A DNA stretch of 64,000 nucleotides, taken from contig NZ_CM004509.1 in assembly GCF_001693435.1 (NCBI RefSeq), forward strand, positions 62,001-126,000. Reading direction: 5' to 3'. Both the position numbers and the translations under genes were made by a program. Within the stretch, counting starts at the first letter, position 1. Each line of letters begins with the position of its first letter. Of this stretch, positions 1 to 9,771 are shown in pieces. The notes under the pieces were generated by a model. The model was not told the DNA's origin, did no database searches, and saw nothing but the letters and a program-made list of their open reading frames with translations. This stretch comes from Gilliamella sp. wkB7 (lineage in GTDB: Bacteria; Pseudomonadota; Gammaproteobacteria; Enterobacterales; Orbaceae).

Positions 1-40
1 TAATCATTACAATATGTAAGGATGATAAAAGGAGAAATGT

Positions 41-268
41 ATGAAAAATGAATCATTCGAATTCATTAATCAGTTTTATATAAATTTTAATCATAATCGT
101 TATACTTTAACTATTGATGAGATGAGTTTAATCATTTCATTTTTGAATTTTGTTCATAATGAACAATTAAAGCAATATTGGTATAACACCATTTTTTTTA
201 TCACCATAGCTAATATTTTATCTATTAATTATCAACTCCTTAACATAAATAAAACGTTTCATATTTAA
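41..268 (+). pseudogene. Decayed 5' end of a vgrG gene
   Basis: The 75-codon frame aligns with the N-terminus of the two intact VgrG proteins in this window: HNRYTLTID matches HNRYTLNID, and NEQLKQYW followed by NTIFF matches NEQLNQPW followed by YTITF, with the same spacing between the blocks. The rest has drifted and the frame stops where an intact VgrG has over 800 more residues. It keeps a good ribosome-binding site (AAGGAG) before the ATG. It cannot make a spike protein. It lies directly before an orphan immunity-type gene, as expected if a whole vgrG-effector unit once stood here. Confidence 0.7.
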
Positions 269-320
269 TACAATAAGGTATTGACTAATGCAATGTCAGA
301 TAAAAAAATAGGATAAACTA

Positions 321-1343
321 ATGAACGATAAATTGCAGAAACTCTTAGATGAATATAAACTAAACTATGATAAATTTGGTTTCGGTCATTATTTGGATTT
401 TGATCACACCGAAAGTGCTTTAAAAATTGGCTTAGTTGGATGCTTTTACTTGGACAAATCTTATAAATCTGAGAAACGTCAAGCAATTAACCAAGTTCTA
501 GCATTATACGATAAAAATTGGGGAGATCACCTTACTCATGGCTTTGGGAATGGGGATCCCAATACACTATATCGCTATCAAAACATCAGTTTAGCTCAAA
601 AAATAATACTCAATAATGGGTTTTGTCTAGATACTCTAAGTTTTTATTGGAGTAATGTAGATAAACTATATCTAATTCCTGATTATTTAATAAAAGTTTT
701 ATCAAGATCTGAATCTCTTGAAAAAGAATATAACACAGTGAGTTATCTACAACTTTATTTACCAATTTATGAATTAAAATATTTTGGTGTGGATAAAATG
801 GTAGAATTCATCCGACAAGTAAGCCAAATTTTAAAACCTTTACATGGTTTTTTCGGTTTAGGTATAAGACAACGTTATAAATATTATGATTATCAATATT
901 TAGAAGGTGAATTAGCTCGTAAATATTTAGGTTTAGATATTTCAACCGATGAAGAAGATATACATTTTAGAGATGGATTTAAAAGCATTAACTGGTTAAC
1001 TATTCTTAGTGAAGAACTTTTTACTAAAAAATTAGGTAGTCTTGATGAAGTTAAACAGAAAAATAGTGATGAAGAGGTTATTTTTCATCCCTACGATGGG
1101 GGAGTAGTTGTTCAGGCAGGTGAAGTACCAGAACTTTGTGAAATAGGTAAAAACCCTTATCCACAAAATTATGTTAATGCTAATGCTTTACTAAAACAAG
1201 CGCGAGCTCCAATGATTGCTTCATTTGGTTTTACATCAAATAACGGTAAAATTCAAGATAGCCAAACTTCTAAAGAATGGCAATCACGTTTCGACAATGT
1301 AACCCCAACCGATCTCCAACCAGAGGAATCTGAAGATGAGTAA
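321..1343 (+). CDS. Putative T6SS immunity protein, DUF3396 (TsiV) type
   Basis: A 340-residue soluble protein with no signal peptide or membrane segment. Its layout (an aromatic-rich N-terminal half with a GHYLDFDHTESALKIGLVG segment, a central helical part with GFFGLGIRQRYKYYDY, and a C-terminal stretch containing VVVQAGEVPELCEIG) fits my recollection of the DUF3396 family, which neutralises VRR-NUC nuclease effectors of T6SS. It follows a decayed vgrG 5' end and no matching toxin remains nearby, so it looks like an orphan immunity gene kept for protection against kin. The acidic tail (EESEDE) is unusual. Family assignment is from memory of the pattern, so the immunity role is inferred. Confidence 0.6.
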   Translation: MNDKLQKLLDEYKLNYDKFGFGHYLDFDHTESALKIGLVGCFYLDKSYKSEKRQAINQVLALYDKNWGDHLTHGFGNGDPNTLYRYQNISLAQKIILNNGFCLDTLSFYWSNVDKLYLIPDYLIKVLSRSESLEKEYNTVSYLQLYLPIYELKYFGVDKMVEFIRQVSQILKPLHGFFGLGIRQRYKYYDYQYLEGELARKYLGLDISTDEEDIHFRDGFKSINWLTILSEELFTKKLGSLDEVKQKNSDEEVIFHPYDGGVVVQAGEVPELCEIGKNPYPQNYVNANALLKQARAPMIASFGFTSNNGKIQDSQTSKEWQSRFDNVTPTDLQPEESEDE

Positions 1344-2339
1344 GATGTTGGGTATAAATGAAACTTAAAATGTTTCTTTAAAAAATATGTATTATCTCAA
1401 TAGCTAGACATTTTTAAATAAACTAAAAATACCTGATCTTTTATCATTAACATTAGTTTTTTGGACTATTGTTGAAAAGTTTTAGATCGGGTATGTATTT
1501 TGATTTAAGTCTAATTTATTTAAAAAAATGGTTATTTTAAACGGCAGTTTAATTTTGTGAAAAATTTCAAATTAATAATAGAGTTTATTAAAAAATCGTT
1601 TTACACTCAAATATTTGATATGGATTGATGAATAACACAACACATGAAAAGTTTAAAAATCTGCATGTTTTCAATCATTCATGATTTTTATTAATATCAG
1701 AAACAGAAAGTTTAACTCAATTAAAAAGATCAAATGGTATAGACTCCTAAATATTTTTTACATAGTAAATTATAACATAATAATATAATTAGATTATTTA
1801 AAATAACCTCAACTCAATTATTTAATCACACTAAAATCTTATTCATAGCCTTATAGATAAATTTTAAAAAGCATATTTTTAGGTAATTGTGAAGTCCATT
1901 ATTTTTATTAATAATTTTCAGGTCATGGTTATGTTTTAGAAAAAATGATTTTTTTAGATATAAATTTTAATAAAAATTCTGTGCAAAATACTTAATAAAA
2001 AATCCGCAATATCCAAATTCTGTTTGTTAATCCTTTTTTGATCATATTTAAGCAACAAATTTTTAGTGATATTTTATTTATTAATAATATCAGTAAGTTA
2101 TGCAAGTAATTAAATTCAAAGATATGTTAAAAAGATTGCAAAAAACGTAAAAAAGCGTATTTTATACGCTCTTTAGATTATTTTTTAACGTAACTTCATA
2201 AAAATATTTAACTAATAATGGTAAATCATTAAAATAATCAATTTTTTAGTAAAAAATAATATTAAATAAATATTAATAATAAATAGTTTAATAAAACAAA
2301 GTTTTATTTGCAGCGCACATGAAATATATTGAGGATAGC
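1344..2339 (+). other. Long AT-rich non-coding region before vgrG1
   Basis: About 1 kb with no convincing gene. It is very AT-rich and full of stops in all frames. The last 250 bases or so (from about 2072) are copied in diverged form upstream of the second vgrG. A short string near 1920 (GGTCATGGTTAT) also occurs inside intact vgrG, but the surrounding sequence does not align well enough to call a remnant. Confidence 0.6.
2151..2190 (+). terminator. Hairpin with T-rich tail upstream of vgrG1
   Basis: AGCGTAT and ATACGCT pair around a three-base loop (2154-2170), followed a few bases later by a run of six T. It lies about 150 bases before vgrG1, so it may end transcription from upstream or act as a leader structure. 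In the matching segment before vgrG2 the stem has decayed. Confidence 0.45.
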
Positions 2340-5108
2340 ATGGATAAAGGATTAACCAATTTGGTGAATCAATTGGGTAATGGTTTAAGTCGGGGTTTAA
2401 AACAAGGTTTGGTTAATGGAGCAGGTCATAATCGTTACACGTTAAATATTGATGGTTTGTCTGCTGAGGTTTCAATTTTACAAGTCGAGGGTAATGAGCA
2501 ACTTAACCAGCCTTGGCATTATACGATTACTTTCACCAGCTCGGATAAACAACTTTCTGTTGAGTCATTTCTTAACCAAAATGCCCGTTTGAGTTTTAAC
2601 CCTGCTAATTCTGGCAGTTTAAGCGACTTTGCAACTCAAGGACTTAATGCACTTAATTCCTTAACTTCGGCTAATCCTTTAGATTCATTAAAACAGACTA
2701 ATCCATTAAAGCAGTTAGATAAACTTAAACAATCCAATCCACTCGATTCACTCAATTCTTTAACCCAATTTAATCCGCTTAATCCGTTAAACTCACTATT
2801 ATCTCAGGGTGGCTCACGCACTCTTTATGGTGTGATTACCCAGTTCAGTCAATTATCAGTCAGTAACGATGAAGCTCGTTATCAGGTTGTCTTATCCTCG
2901 CAATTAGCCAAACTGGCATTAAGTCATAATTGTGCCATTTTTCAAAATCAAAGCGTTATCAGTGTGGTTGAAGAGGTCTTACGTGGTCATGGTTATACAG
3001 GGATTGATTATCGTTTAGCACTTAAAGAGCAATATCCGGAGCGTGAATTTATCACCCAGTGGCAGGAGAGTGACCTTGAGTTTATTCAAAGACTGCTTGC
3101 TGATGTGGGGGTCTATTTCCGATTTGAAACGCATGGTGAACACAACTGTGATGTGTTGGTCATCAGTGATTATGAGCAAGGTTATCAGCAGGTGGCTGAT
3201 ATTGTGTACAAACAACCGAGCGGCACACTGGATAACAGCGTTGAAAGTGTCTGGGATATAACCTTACACAGTCAGATGGTGGAATCTTCGGTACAAGTAC
3301 AGGATTATAACTACCGCGATGCAGAGGCGAATTTACTGGGTGAGGTTAACAGCCAACAGAAAGATAACACCACTTACGGTACTGATTACCGTTATGATGA
3401 GCACTATAAAGGGTTAAATAGCAATGGTAATGGTAGTAATACCAATAACAATGATATAAATAATCATAACAGTAATAATGATGAAAACAGTGGTGATATC
3501 GATACCGACGGCAGTCAAGGCAGTAACGGCAATAGTAATGACAACGAAAATAATAGCGTTAACACTAACAGTAGTAATAGCAATAACAACAGCAGTGATA
3601 TTGACCGTAATCAAGCTAACACAAGTAATGGTGTTGAAAGTGGTGAATGGTATGCCCGCATTCGTCATGAACATGCCATTAGCCGTCAGATTGTTATTCG
3701 GGGTAAAAGTAATCAGGCCAATTTAGCCCCGGGTCAACATATCCGCATCAAAGGCGGTACGATTGCCGGAATAGATGAGGGGGTAATGATATTAACGGTG
3801 CAAGGACAAGGAAACCGCAGTGAGGCTTATGAACTGAGTTTTACCGCCATACCTTACCAGCCATTAAAACCTTACCGCCCGGAGCCGATTCCTTTTCCGA
3901 CTATTGACGGCACTTTACCGGCACGGGTAACCAGTCCGAATAATGACACCTATGGTTATATTGATACACAAGGGCGCTATCGGGTTAAATTTAACTTTGA
4001 TTTAAAAGAGTGGCGAAACGGTGAAGAGAGTTTATGGTTAAGACTGGCTAAACCGTATGCAGGCAGTACCTATGGTTTTCACTTTCCACTGATTGACGGC
4101 ACAGAAGTTGCGGTAGCGTTTACTAACGGTAATCCGGACCGACCTTATATCGCGCATGCGATGCATGACAGTGGCCACCCTGACCATGTGACTACCATAA
4201 ACAAACATCGAAATGTAATTCGTACTCCTGCTAACAACAAACTGCGGATGGATGATAAGCGCGGACAAGAGCACATTAAGTTAGCGACCGAATACGGTAA
4301 AACCCAGCTTAACATCGGGCATTTAGTTGACCAAAACAAAGAGCAGCGTGGTGAGGGATTTGAACTGCGCACCGATGAGTGGGGGGCAATTGCTGCCAAT
4401 AAAGGTTTATACCTGACCAGTCAGACCGAGCCTAAGGCACAGGGTAAACAGCTTGATATGCAAGGTGCCATTACCCAGCTTGAAAATGCATTATCAATTG
4501 CTAAAGCACTGCAAAATGCAGCAACTGCCTCTGAAGCTCATGGTGCGGATACCGACAGTCAAGAGCAACTTAAAGCGACATTAACCCAATTAGCCCAAAG
4601 TGGCATTATTGCTTATGCGCAAGAGGGCATCGCTTTAACCAGTCCGGAAAACATCCAACTGTCCACATCAAACAGCGTATCGGTGACCAGTGAAAACCAA
4701 ACTGACATCAATGCGTTAAAAAACATTACTGTCTCATCCGGTGAATCCATCGGTCTGTTTGCTCATAAATCAGGAATGAAAGTCTTTGCCAACCAAGGTG
4801 ATGTTAACGTGCAGGCACAAAATGCCAACCTGAATATGGCTGCTAAGCAAGATATTAAAATAGACAGTGTGGATGGAAAGCTGACGATTACCGCAAGTAA
4901 AGAGTTGACGTTAATGTGTGGCGGTTCATACATCAAAATCAGCAGTGCAGGCATTGAACTGGGCACGGCGGATAATGTTTATATAAAAAGTAATGCTATG
5001 CAGAAAATGGGACCAGCACAAAGAAACATTCAACGGGAATTACCATCGATATGCAATGGTGTACAACAAGATGAAGCAAATAAGCATGCTATTATTGTGG
5101 AAAGATAA
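2340..5108 (+). CDS. vgrG: T6SS spike protein VgrG (copy 1)
   Basis: Trimeric tip of the T6SS needle that punctures target cells and carries effectors. In order it has a gp27-like base (roughly residues 20-500), a gp5-like OB fold (VTSPNNDTYGYIDTQGRYRV, about 530-600) and a DUF2345 beta-helix spike ending near YIKSNAMQKMGP. A low-complexity Asn/Ser linker of about 70 residues interrupts the base domain. The ATG at 2340 is preferred over an in-frame ATG at 2319, because GAGGA sits just before 2340 and nothing like it precedes 2319. The final 28 residues or so differ completely from copy 2 and probably recognise the cargo or adaptor. The stop lies 2 bases before the DUF4123 gene, so they are co-transcribed. 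No other T6SS apparatus gene is in the window. Confidence 0.93.
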   Translation: MDKGLTNLVNQLGNGLSRGLKQGLVNGAGHNRYTLNIDGLSAEVSILQVEGNEQLNQPWHYTITFTSSDKQLSVESFLNQNARLSFNPANSGSLSDFATQGLNALNSLTSANPLDSLKQTNPLKQLDKLKQSNPLDSLNSLTQFNPLNPLNSLLSQGGSRTLYGVITQFSQLSVSNDEARYQVVLSSQLAKLALSHNCAIFQNQSVISVVEEVLRGHGYTGIDYRLALKEQYPEREFITQWQESDLEFIQRLLADVGVYFRFETHGEHNCDVLVISDYEQGYQQVADIVYKQPSGTLDNSVESVWDITLHSQMVESSVQVQDYNYRDAEANLLGEVNSQQKDNTTYGTDYRYDEHYKGLNSNGNGSNTNNNDINNHNSNNDENSGDIDTDGSQGSNGNSNDNENNSVNTNSSNSNNNSSDIDRNQANTSNGVESGEWYARIRHEHAISRQIVIRGKSNQANLAPGQHIRIKGGTIAGIDEGVMILTVQGQGNRSEAYELSFTAIPYQPLKPYRPEPIPFPTIDGTLPARVTSPNNDTYGYIDTQGRYRVKFNFDLKEWRNGEESLWLRLAKPYAGSTYGFHFPLIDGTEVAVAFTNGNPDRPYIAHAMHDSGHPDHVTTINKHRNVIRTPANNKLRMDDKRGQEHIKLATEYGKTQLNIGHLVDQNKEQRGEGFELRTDEWGAIAANKGLYLTSQTEPKAQGKQLDMQGAITQLENALSIAKALQNAATASEAHGADTDSQEQLKATLTQLAQSGIIAYAQEGIALTSPENIQLSTSNSVSVTSENQTDINALKNITVSSGESIGLFAHKSGMKVFANQGDVNVQAQNANLNMAAKQDIKIDSVDGKLTITASKELTLMCGGSYIKISSAGIELGTADNVYIKSNAMQKMGPAQRNIQRELPSICNGVQQDEANKHAIIVER
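3417..3640 (+). repeat. AAT/AGT-rich simple-sequence tract inside vgrG1
   Basis: This stretch encodes the Asn/Ser/Asp/Gly linker of VgrG1. It is built from irregular AAT, AAC, AGT and GAT triplets and leaves several frames open on both strands, which explains the spurious reading frames here. The equivalent tract in vgrG2 is 12789-13012. It probably forms a disordered loop projecting from the gp27-like domain. Confidence 0.7.
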
Positions 5109-5110
5109 CA

Positions 5111-5950
5111 ATGATTAAAAACATAGCAGAAACAGATATCAGTAATATTATAGCTAAGCAAATGAATCGATTTGGCAAGGTATATTTATTAATTGATCCA
5201 AAAATTAACGATGATTTTTTCTTTGAGCATAATTTTGAATTTGAATCAATTGTACCAATTCGAGATAGACAAGATACGGTTTCACAGGATCATGAATGTT
5301 TGCAGCTATGTACAATAAGGAAAGGAGTAAGTTATGTTGATCAAGTGATTAGTGAGTTAAAGAATAATCAATCGGCTGCAATTGCTTTAATTATTTCACC
5401 GTACAGTGTGAAAAACATACAAAATCATATTAGTAATGCTATGTTTATGTCGTATAAAGCTAAATGTTATTTTTTAAGATTTTATGACCCATATGTCTTA
5501 AAACATTTAGTAAATATCTTAAATAAAAAACAATTAAATCAATTATTAGGCGTTACTCAATATTGGTACTATTGGCAAAATAGTTATATCGAATTACATC
5601 ACAAACCAGAATTAATACTGTCAGATATTGATTATGAAATAACAACAAATCAATGGCAAAAAATTAACATTGCTCAAGCTTATAACGCTTATGAATATCA
5701 AATGATGAGACAACAAAATTCTCCTTTGTCAGGGAGTCAACAAAACACTCTAACATTGATTTTAGACTGGATTTATAAGGCCTCATTTAATACGCCAGAA
5801 CAACAAAAAATGGATTATATTGTTAATCATGTTATGGAAAAATCTGAACAATTCTTTCGGAAAACAACCTACAATCAATTTTCCAATATGATGAAAAATA
5901 GTAATATTCATCAAATTAAAAAATATTTGCAACAATTAGAGCAGGAATAA
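5111..5950 (+). CDS. DUF4123 effector adaptor (VasW/Tap-like) for the VasX-like effector
   Basis: A 279-residue protein resembling DUF4123 chaperones, which load effectors onto VgrG. The diagnostic part is FLRFYDPYVLKHL (about residues 118-130), which matches the RYYDPRVL core of the shorter DUF4123 protein after vgrG2. The typical early block (KVYLLIDPKIND) and the aromatic segment YWYYWQ are also present. A C-terminal extension of about 90 residues goes beyond the minimal domain. It sits between vgrG1 and the effector with 2-3 base gaps, the same order as vgrG-2, vasW and vasX of Vibrio cholerae. The domain call is from motif and position; the partner choice is inferred from the operon. Confidence 0.75.
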   Translation: MIKNIAETDISNIIAKQMNRFGKVYLLIDPKINDDFFFEHNFEFESIVPIRDRQDTVSQDHECLQLCTIRKGVSYVDQVISELKNNQSAAIALIISPYSVKNIQNHISNAMFMSYKAKCYFLRFYDPYVLKHLVNILNKKQLNQLLGVTQYWYYWQNSYIELHHKPELILSDIDYEITTNQWQKINIAQAYNAYEYQMMRQQNSPLSGSQQNTLTLILDWIYKASFNTPEQQKMDYIVNHVMEKSEQFFRKTTYNQFSNMMKNSNIHQIKKYLQQLEQE

Positions 5951-5953
5951 AAT

Positions 5954-8650
5954 ATGGCATCAATAGATGAATTAATTAAATTAATAGCAGCTGCGAAAAT
6001 TAAGGAGAACGATTCTGGTAGGCGGTGTCCAAAATGTCAAGAAAAAGAAGGCGATTTAATTGTTCTACCAACTCGGTTATCAGTTAGCGGTTATTTAGCT
6101 AAAAACCGTATGATAAAAAATAATCTTAAAGCTAATGTAGAAGTCCCTCCTTTACCAGATTTTGCTCAAGAAATGGTAAAAAATTTACCATTAGAACACT
6201 CTAATTATTGTATACAAATGCTTAGACAAGGTTATTTATATGTGCTTGTTGACTATAAAAATGGTAAGAAAGAGTGGCGAGCATTTTCTTCCAGCCCTGA
6301 AGGATGTCTAACAGAGTTTGAAAATATTAATACGATACCCTCGATTCCCCCTGATTATAATTGCAATATAGCTACTGACGGAGCGGATGCTTCATATATC
6401 AGCTTTAAAAATAGTAAAGATATCTATAAAATTCATTTTATTTTTAGTCCAAATAAAATAACTAATGAACGGTTAGAGTTTTACCTGACTACTCCAGAAT
6501 TCGAACTAGAAGGCATGACACCAGAGCAAATACGAAGTGGTCAGAGATCGATAAAAGATGAAGCTTTACTTTCAAATATACTAGAGTTTTCAACGGCAAT
6601 AGAGATTGCTGAACAAGAGGCTTTTTTGCGCAGTAAATTGCCTTATGAATTTAAATTTGGAGAACGGGATAGTGCTAACAAACAACTTCAATTAACTCAT
6701 TACATATATACAAATCGCGCCACTTTTTTTGATAAAGATATTCAGAAATATTATGGTCGTTATTTATCACTCTGTAAAAAATTAAACGCTCGCAAAGGCG
6801 CTGCAATTGTAGTTAACGATGCGATAGGAATTACACAAAGTTTAAATAATCGTCGTAACGAAGCACTTGAAAAAAAAATGAAACCCTGGATGGAAGCTAT
6901 AGATAATGAAGGGATTTCGAATGAACATCGTCTAATTGTTAAAAAACAACTTGATGAATTTAAAAAGTCATTTCATGATCGCCGTATAAAAAAGTTAATA
7001 CAGAGTTACTCGAAATCGGTTGAGCAGCAAAAAAAACAGAATACTAAAGCAATGCAAGGTATTTATATTCCTGAAGGTCTTAAAAACCAAAGTAATAAAA
7101 TACTTGATAAGAGTGAAGAATGGTATAACGAAAATGTGGAATCTATCTATACACAAGAGCTAGCAGAGAAAGAGTTTCAAAAAAAATATTGGAGTCGTTT
7201 ATCACAAGAAAAATTTAATAAATTTGAAAATGATTTTAAAGAAAAATCAGAACAAGCTGAAAAACTTGCAGAGCTAAGAACTAAAGACTACATAAAATGG
7301 TTAAAATCGGAGCAATTGATTACAGCATTAGATCTTTATGATGAAAGCAAAAAACTCGACGGAATTATGTTTCAATTTCAGATGAGTATGTGCCTACATG
7401 GAACAAGCAGTTCGCCAGAAATTACCGATATACTTGACCAATGGTGGAATGCATCGCAAATAACCCGTGATAACTTAGTTATGCGTACATACCTTTTTAA
7501 CAATAAAAGTTTAATTGATGACATCAATCAATATTTAGATATACAACGATCAATTGCGATAATTGATGCTCCTGAAACAGATGAGACTGATCCCAATGTT
7601 AATAAAGCAATTGAACTATTAAATAACCTTACTGAACATATTAATACAGTAGGTTCTATTATAGATCAACTAGCAGAACGAGGATTTCCAATAGCAATAT
7701 TATCCTTGACATTAACAGATTTAGTAAGAAATTTTTTAAGAATTACTGTATCGAGTGCAGAGGTGCGTCTCCACAATGCCGTGGGGAATCTTATCATAAG
7801 TTCGCTTAATCGAACCGCGACTAATATGTATGATATGGGTTATAATATTAATCGTGTAAGATTTTCAGCTACGGCTAAACGAGGTGTTCCGCAACTTGAA
7901 AATATTGCACAAGAAAACTTCCGAAATGCTGATTTAGTCAATACTCGTTTTGCTATCGTCTTACTTGGATTCAGCGCTTACGATTCATACCAAAAATTTA
8001 AAACAGGTCATATTGATAATATTCGGGAAGTAGCTGAATTCCTTACATCGACTGTGACAAGCATTGCTGCCGCCTTACAGGTATATATAAGCACAATTGA
8101 ATATAGCATTGGTAACAAACCAAATTCTAAAATTGGACATGTTACTATTAATGCCTTTGGTCGGTTGTTTTTGTGGTCGGCAAGTATATCTACGATAGCT
8201 GGAGGGGTAATGGCCGTATTAGATTTTATTGATGGCTATGAAACAAGCAAAAAAGATAAGGACATTATTGCCACTGCTTATTTTGCGAGAGGGCTGGCAA
8301 CTTTGGCGCTTAGTATTGGGCAATTTGTAACTGTATTGGGTACGCTTGCACCATGGTTAGATAGGATTGTTAGTTATAGTACAGAACGAACCATTTGGGT
8401 GAAAATAGCTGATTTGGGGCTTTCGATTGGACGCTTTGCACTTAGAAGTGCCCTTGTTATAGGTAGAATTGTATTTATGGCTTCATTTATTATACTAATT
8501 GTTTCGTTTGTGCTTATTATTAATGATGACAATGCACTTCAAAAATGGTTTGATCGCTGCTGTTTTGGCAAGGAACCAGACCGTGAAAAATTTGTAGATT
8601 TAACTGAAGAATTATCAACCTGGAATCAAGCTATTACGGAGACATTATAG
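5954..8650 (+). CDS. VasX-like pore-forming T6SS effector
   Basis: An 898-residue protein. The N-terminus has a CxxC pair (Cys25, Cys28, in RRCPKCQ) and the segment MLRQGYLYVLVDYKNG followed by WRAFSSSPEGCL, the pattern of the VasX N-terminal region and BTH_I2691-type effectors. A long charged, helical middle follows. The last 300 residues contain several hydrophobic segments (about 660-680, 695-712, 735-758, 777-801 and 833-857), consistent with a toxin that inserts into the target inner membrane. Its start overlaps the ribosome-binding context at the end of the adaptor gene, and the next gene begins immediately after its stop. Family recognition is good; pore formation is inferred from VasX. 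Confidence 0.75.
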   Translation: MASIDELIKLIAAAKIKENDSGRRCPKCQEKEGDLIVLPTRLSVSGYLAKNRMIKNNLKANVEVPPLPDFAQEMVKNLPLEHSNYCIQMLRQGYLYVLVDYKNGKKEWRAFSSSPEGCLTEFENINTIPSIPPDYNCNIATDGADASYISFKNSKDIYKIHFIFSPNKITNERLEFYLTTPEFELEGMTPEQIRSGQRSIKDEALLSNILEFSTAIEIAEQEAFLRSKLPYEFKFGERDSANKQLQLTHYIYTNRATFFDKDIQKYYGRYLSLCKKLNARKGAAIVVNDAIGITQSLNNRRNEALEKKMKPWMEAIDNEGISNEHRLIVKKQLDEFKKSFHDRRIKKLIQSYSKSVEQQKKQNTKAMQGIYIPEGLKNQSNKILDKSEEWYNENVESIYTQELAEKEFQKKYWSRLSQEKFNKFENDFKEKSEQAEKLAELRTKDYIKWLKSEQLITALDLYDESKKLDGIMFQFQMSMCLHGTSSSPEITDILDQWWNASQITRDNLVMRTYLFNNKSLIDDINQYLDIQRSIAIIDAPETDETDPNVNKAIELLNNLTEHINTVGSIIDQLAERGFPIAILSLTLTDLVRNFLRITVSSAEVRLHNAVGNLIISSLNRTATNMYDMGYNINRVRFSATAKRGVPQLENIAQENFRNADLVNTRFAIVLLGFSAYDSYQKFKTGHIDNIREVAEFLTSTVTSIAAALQVYISTIEYSIGNKPNSKIGHVTINAFGRLFLWSASISTIAGGVMAVLDFIDGYETSKKDKDIIATAYFARGLATLALSIGQFVTVLGTLAPWLDRIVSYSTERTIWVKIADLGLSIGRFALRSALVIGRIVFMASFIILIVSFVLIINDDNALQKWFDRCCFGKEPDREKFVDLTEELSTWNQAITETL

Positions 8651-9751
8651 ATGTATATCGGTGAATATTTATTATGGTTTGGCAACTCCATAAAAAAAGA
8701 GACACGAAAAAAATTAGAAATGAGTCATAGCAGTAATGATATGAAACTCAGCGAAGTTGAAAAAGATTGGACTAAAGAGTCAGTCAGTAATAACCCAAGA
8801 GCCATTGGTCCGTACTATGCCTATAACGATCGCTATCTCGAGATTCGTGGTGGAATGTTTGAAAATTTTCGAGGGATTGTTACTTGGATAAGTTTATTGA
8901 TATTTTCTGCTCCTGTATTTAGCATGTTAATGGCATTAACAATAGCTTCAAGGCTATATAATCATGAAAGAGGAAATGTTGCTTCTGGTATATTTACAAT
9001 AATGTTTTTTTTAATAGTTACTTCAATTTTAATATATTTGTGCATCCGCTATTTCCGTTATGTCTATCGATTGGAACTATTTACCGTACGCCATATACGG
9101 GTACGGTTTAATCGGGTAACAAGGCAAGTTTATATTCAGCGTCCTAAATATTGCGGCGGTACTGTCGTATTTAAATGGGATCATATTATGCCGGGTAACT
9201 TTGGTGACAGTGGTTCGGATATGAATGGCACCAATATGGTGAATTTAATTGTTTTTCATCCTTATAAAACGGGTTTTCCTATTGCTCACTCAGTCGGGAT
9301 AGGGAAAAATACCTATAAAGGTCAAGACTATAAAGATGAATGGGAATTTATTCGCCGCTATATGGAAGATGGGCCAGAAAATTTACCCAAACCAAGACTT
9401 AGCACCCATTTACCAATGCCATTTCATGGATTAGGTGGTCATATCAGCCCGATGATCCACGCAACACAAAATTCAAAAAGCATAGTGATGTATCTGTTAT
9501 TAATCCCGGTATTTTTAATTCTATTACCCGTTTACACGACAGGTTATTTTATATCGGAATGCTTATGCTGGCAGCCACGTTGGCCAAAGGTGATTAGGCA
9601 AGCAGGCAAAAAAGGCAAACCCATACCCAAAGAAACAACCTTATCAGACTATCCACCTGACGTACAAAAAGGCATTTTAGAGAGCCGATTAGAGTGGTGC
9701 GTTTTGGATGAAAAAACCGGAAAATACGTTGATTACGGTAATAGTGATTAA
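8651..9751 (+). CDS. Membrane protein, probable immunity to the VasX-like effector (copy 1)
   Basis: A 366-residue protein of the kind annotated as DUF6708 (family name from memory). A soluble N-terminus (SNNPRAIGPYYAYNDRYLEIR) is followed by two transmembrane segments (about 80-105 and 113-135), a basic cytoplasmic-type domain (RYFRYVYRLELFTVRHIRVRF) and a third hydrophobic segment (about 278-302). Its start codon directly follows the effector stop, the position of the immunity gene tsiV2 after vasX. It is nearly identical to the next gene except between about residues 88 and 130, which covers the first membrane hairpin. The immunity role is inferred from position, membrane topology and duplication. 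Confidence 0.65.
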   Translation: MYIGEYLLWFGNSIKKETRKKLEMSHSSNDMKLSEVEKDWTKESVSNNPRAIGPYYAYNDRYLEIRGGMFENFRGIVTWISLLIFSAPVFSMLMALTIASRLYNHERGNVASGIFTIMFFLIVTSILIYLCIRYFRYVYRLELFTVRHIRVRFNRVTRQVYIQRPKYCGGTVVFKWDHIMPGNFGDSGSDMNGTNMVNLIVFHPYKTGFPIAHSVGIGKNTYKGQDYKDEWEFIRRYMEDGPENLPKPRLSTHLPMPFHGLGGHISPMIHATQNSKSIVMYLLLIPVFLILLPVYTTGYFISECLCWQPRWPKVIRQAGKKGKPIPKETTLSDYPPDVQKGILESRLEWCVLDEKTGKYVDYGNSD

Positions 9752-9771
9752 AAAAAGGGATGTAAAGGTTA

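Noticed and set aside
1905..1990. Possible internal vgrG fragment with GGTCATGGTTAT
   Set aside because: The 12-base match is followed by only weak similarity and preceded by stops, so chance cannot be excluded in this AT-rich region.
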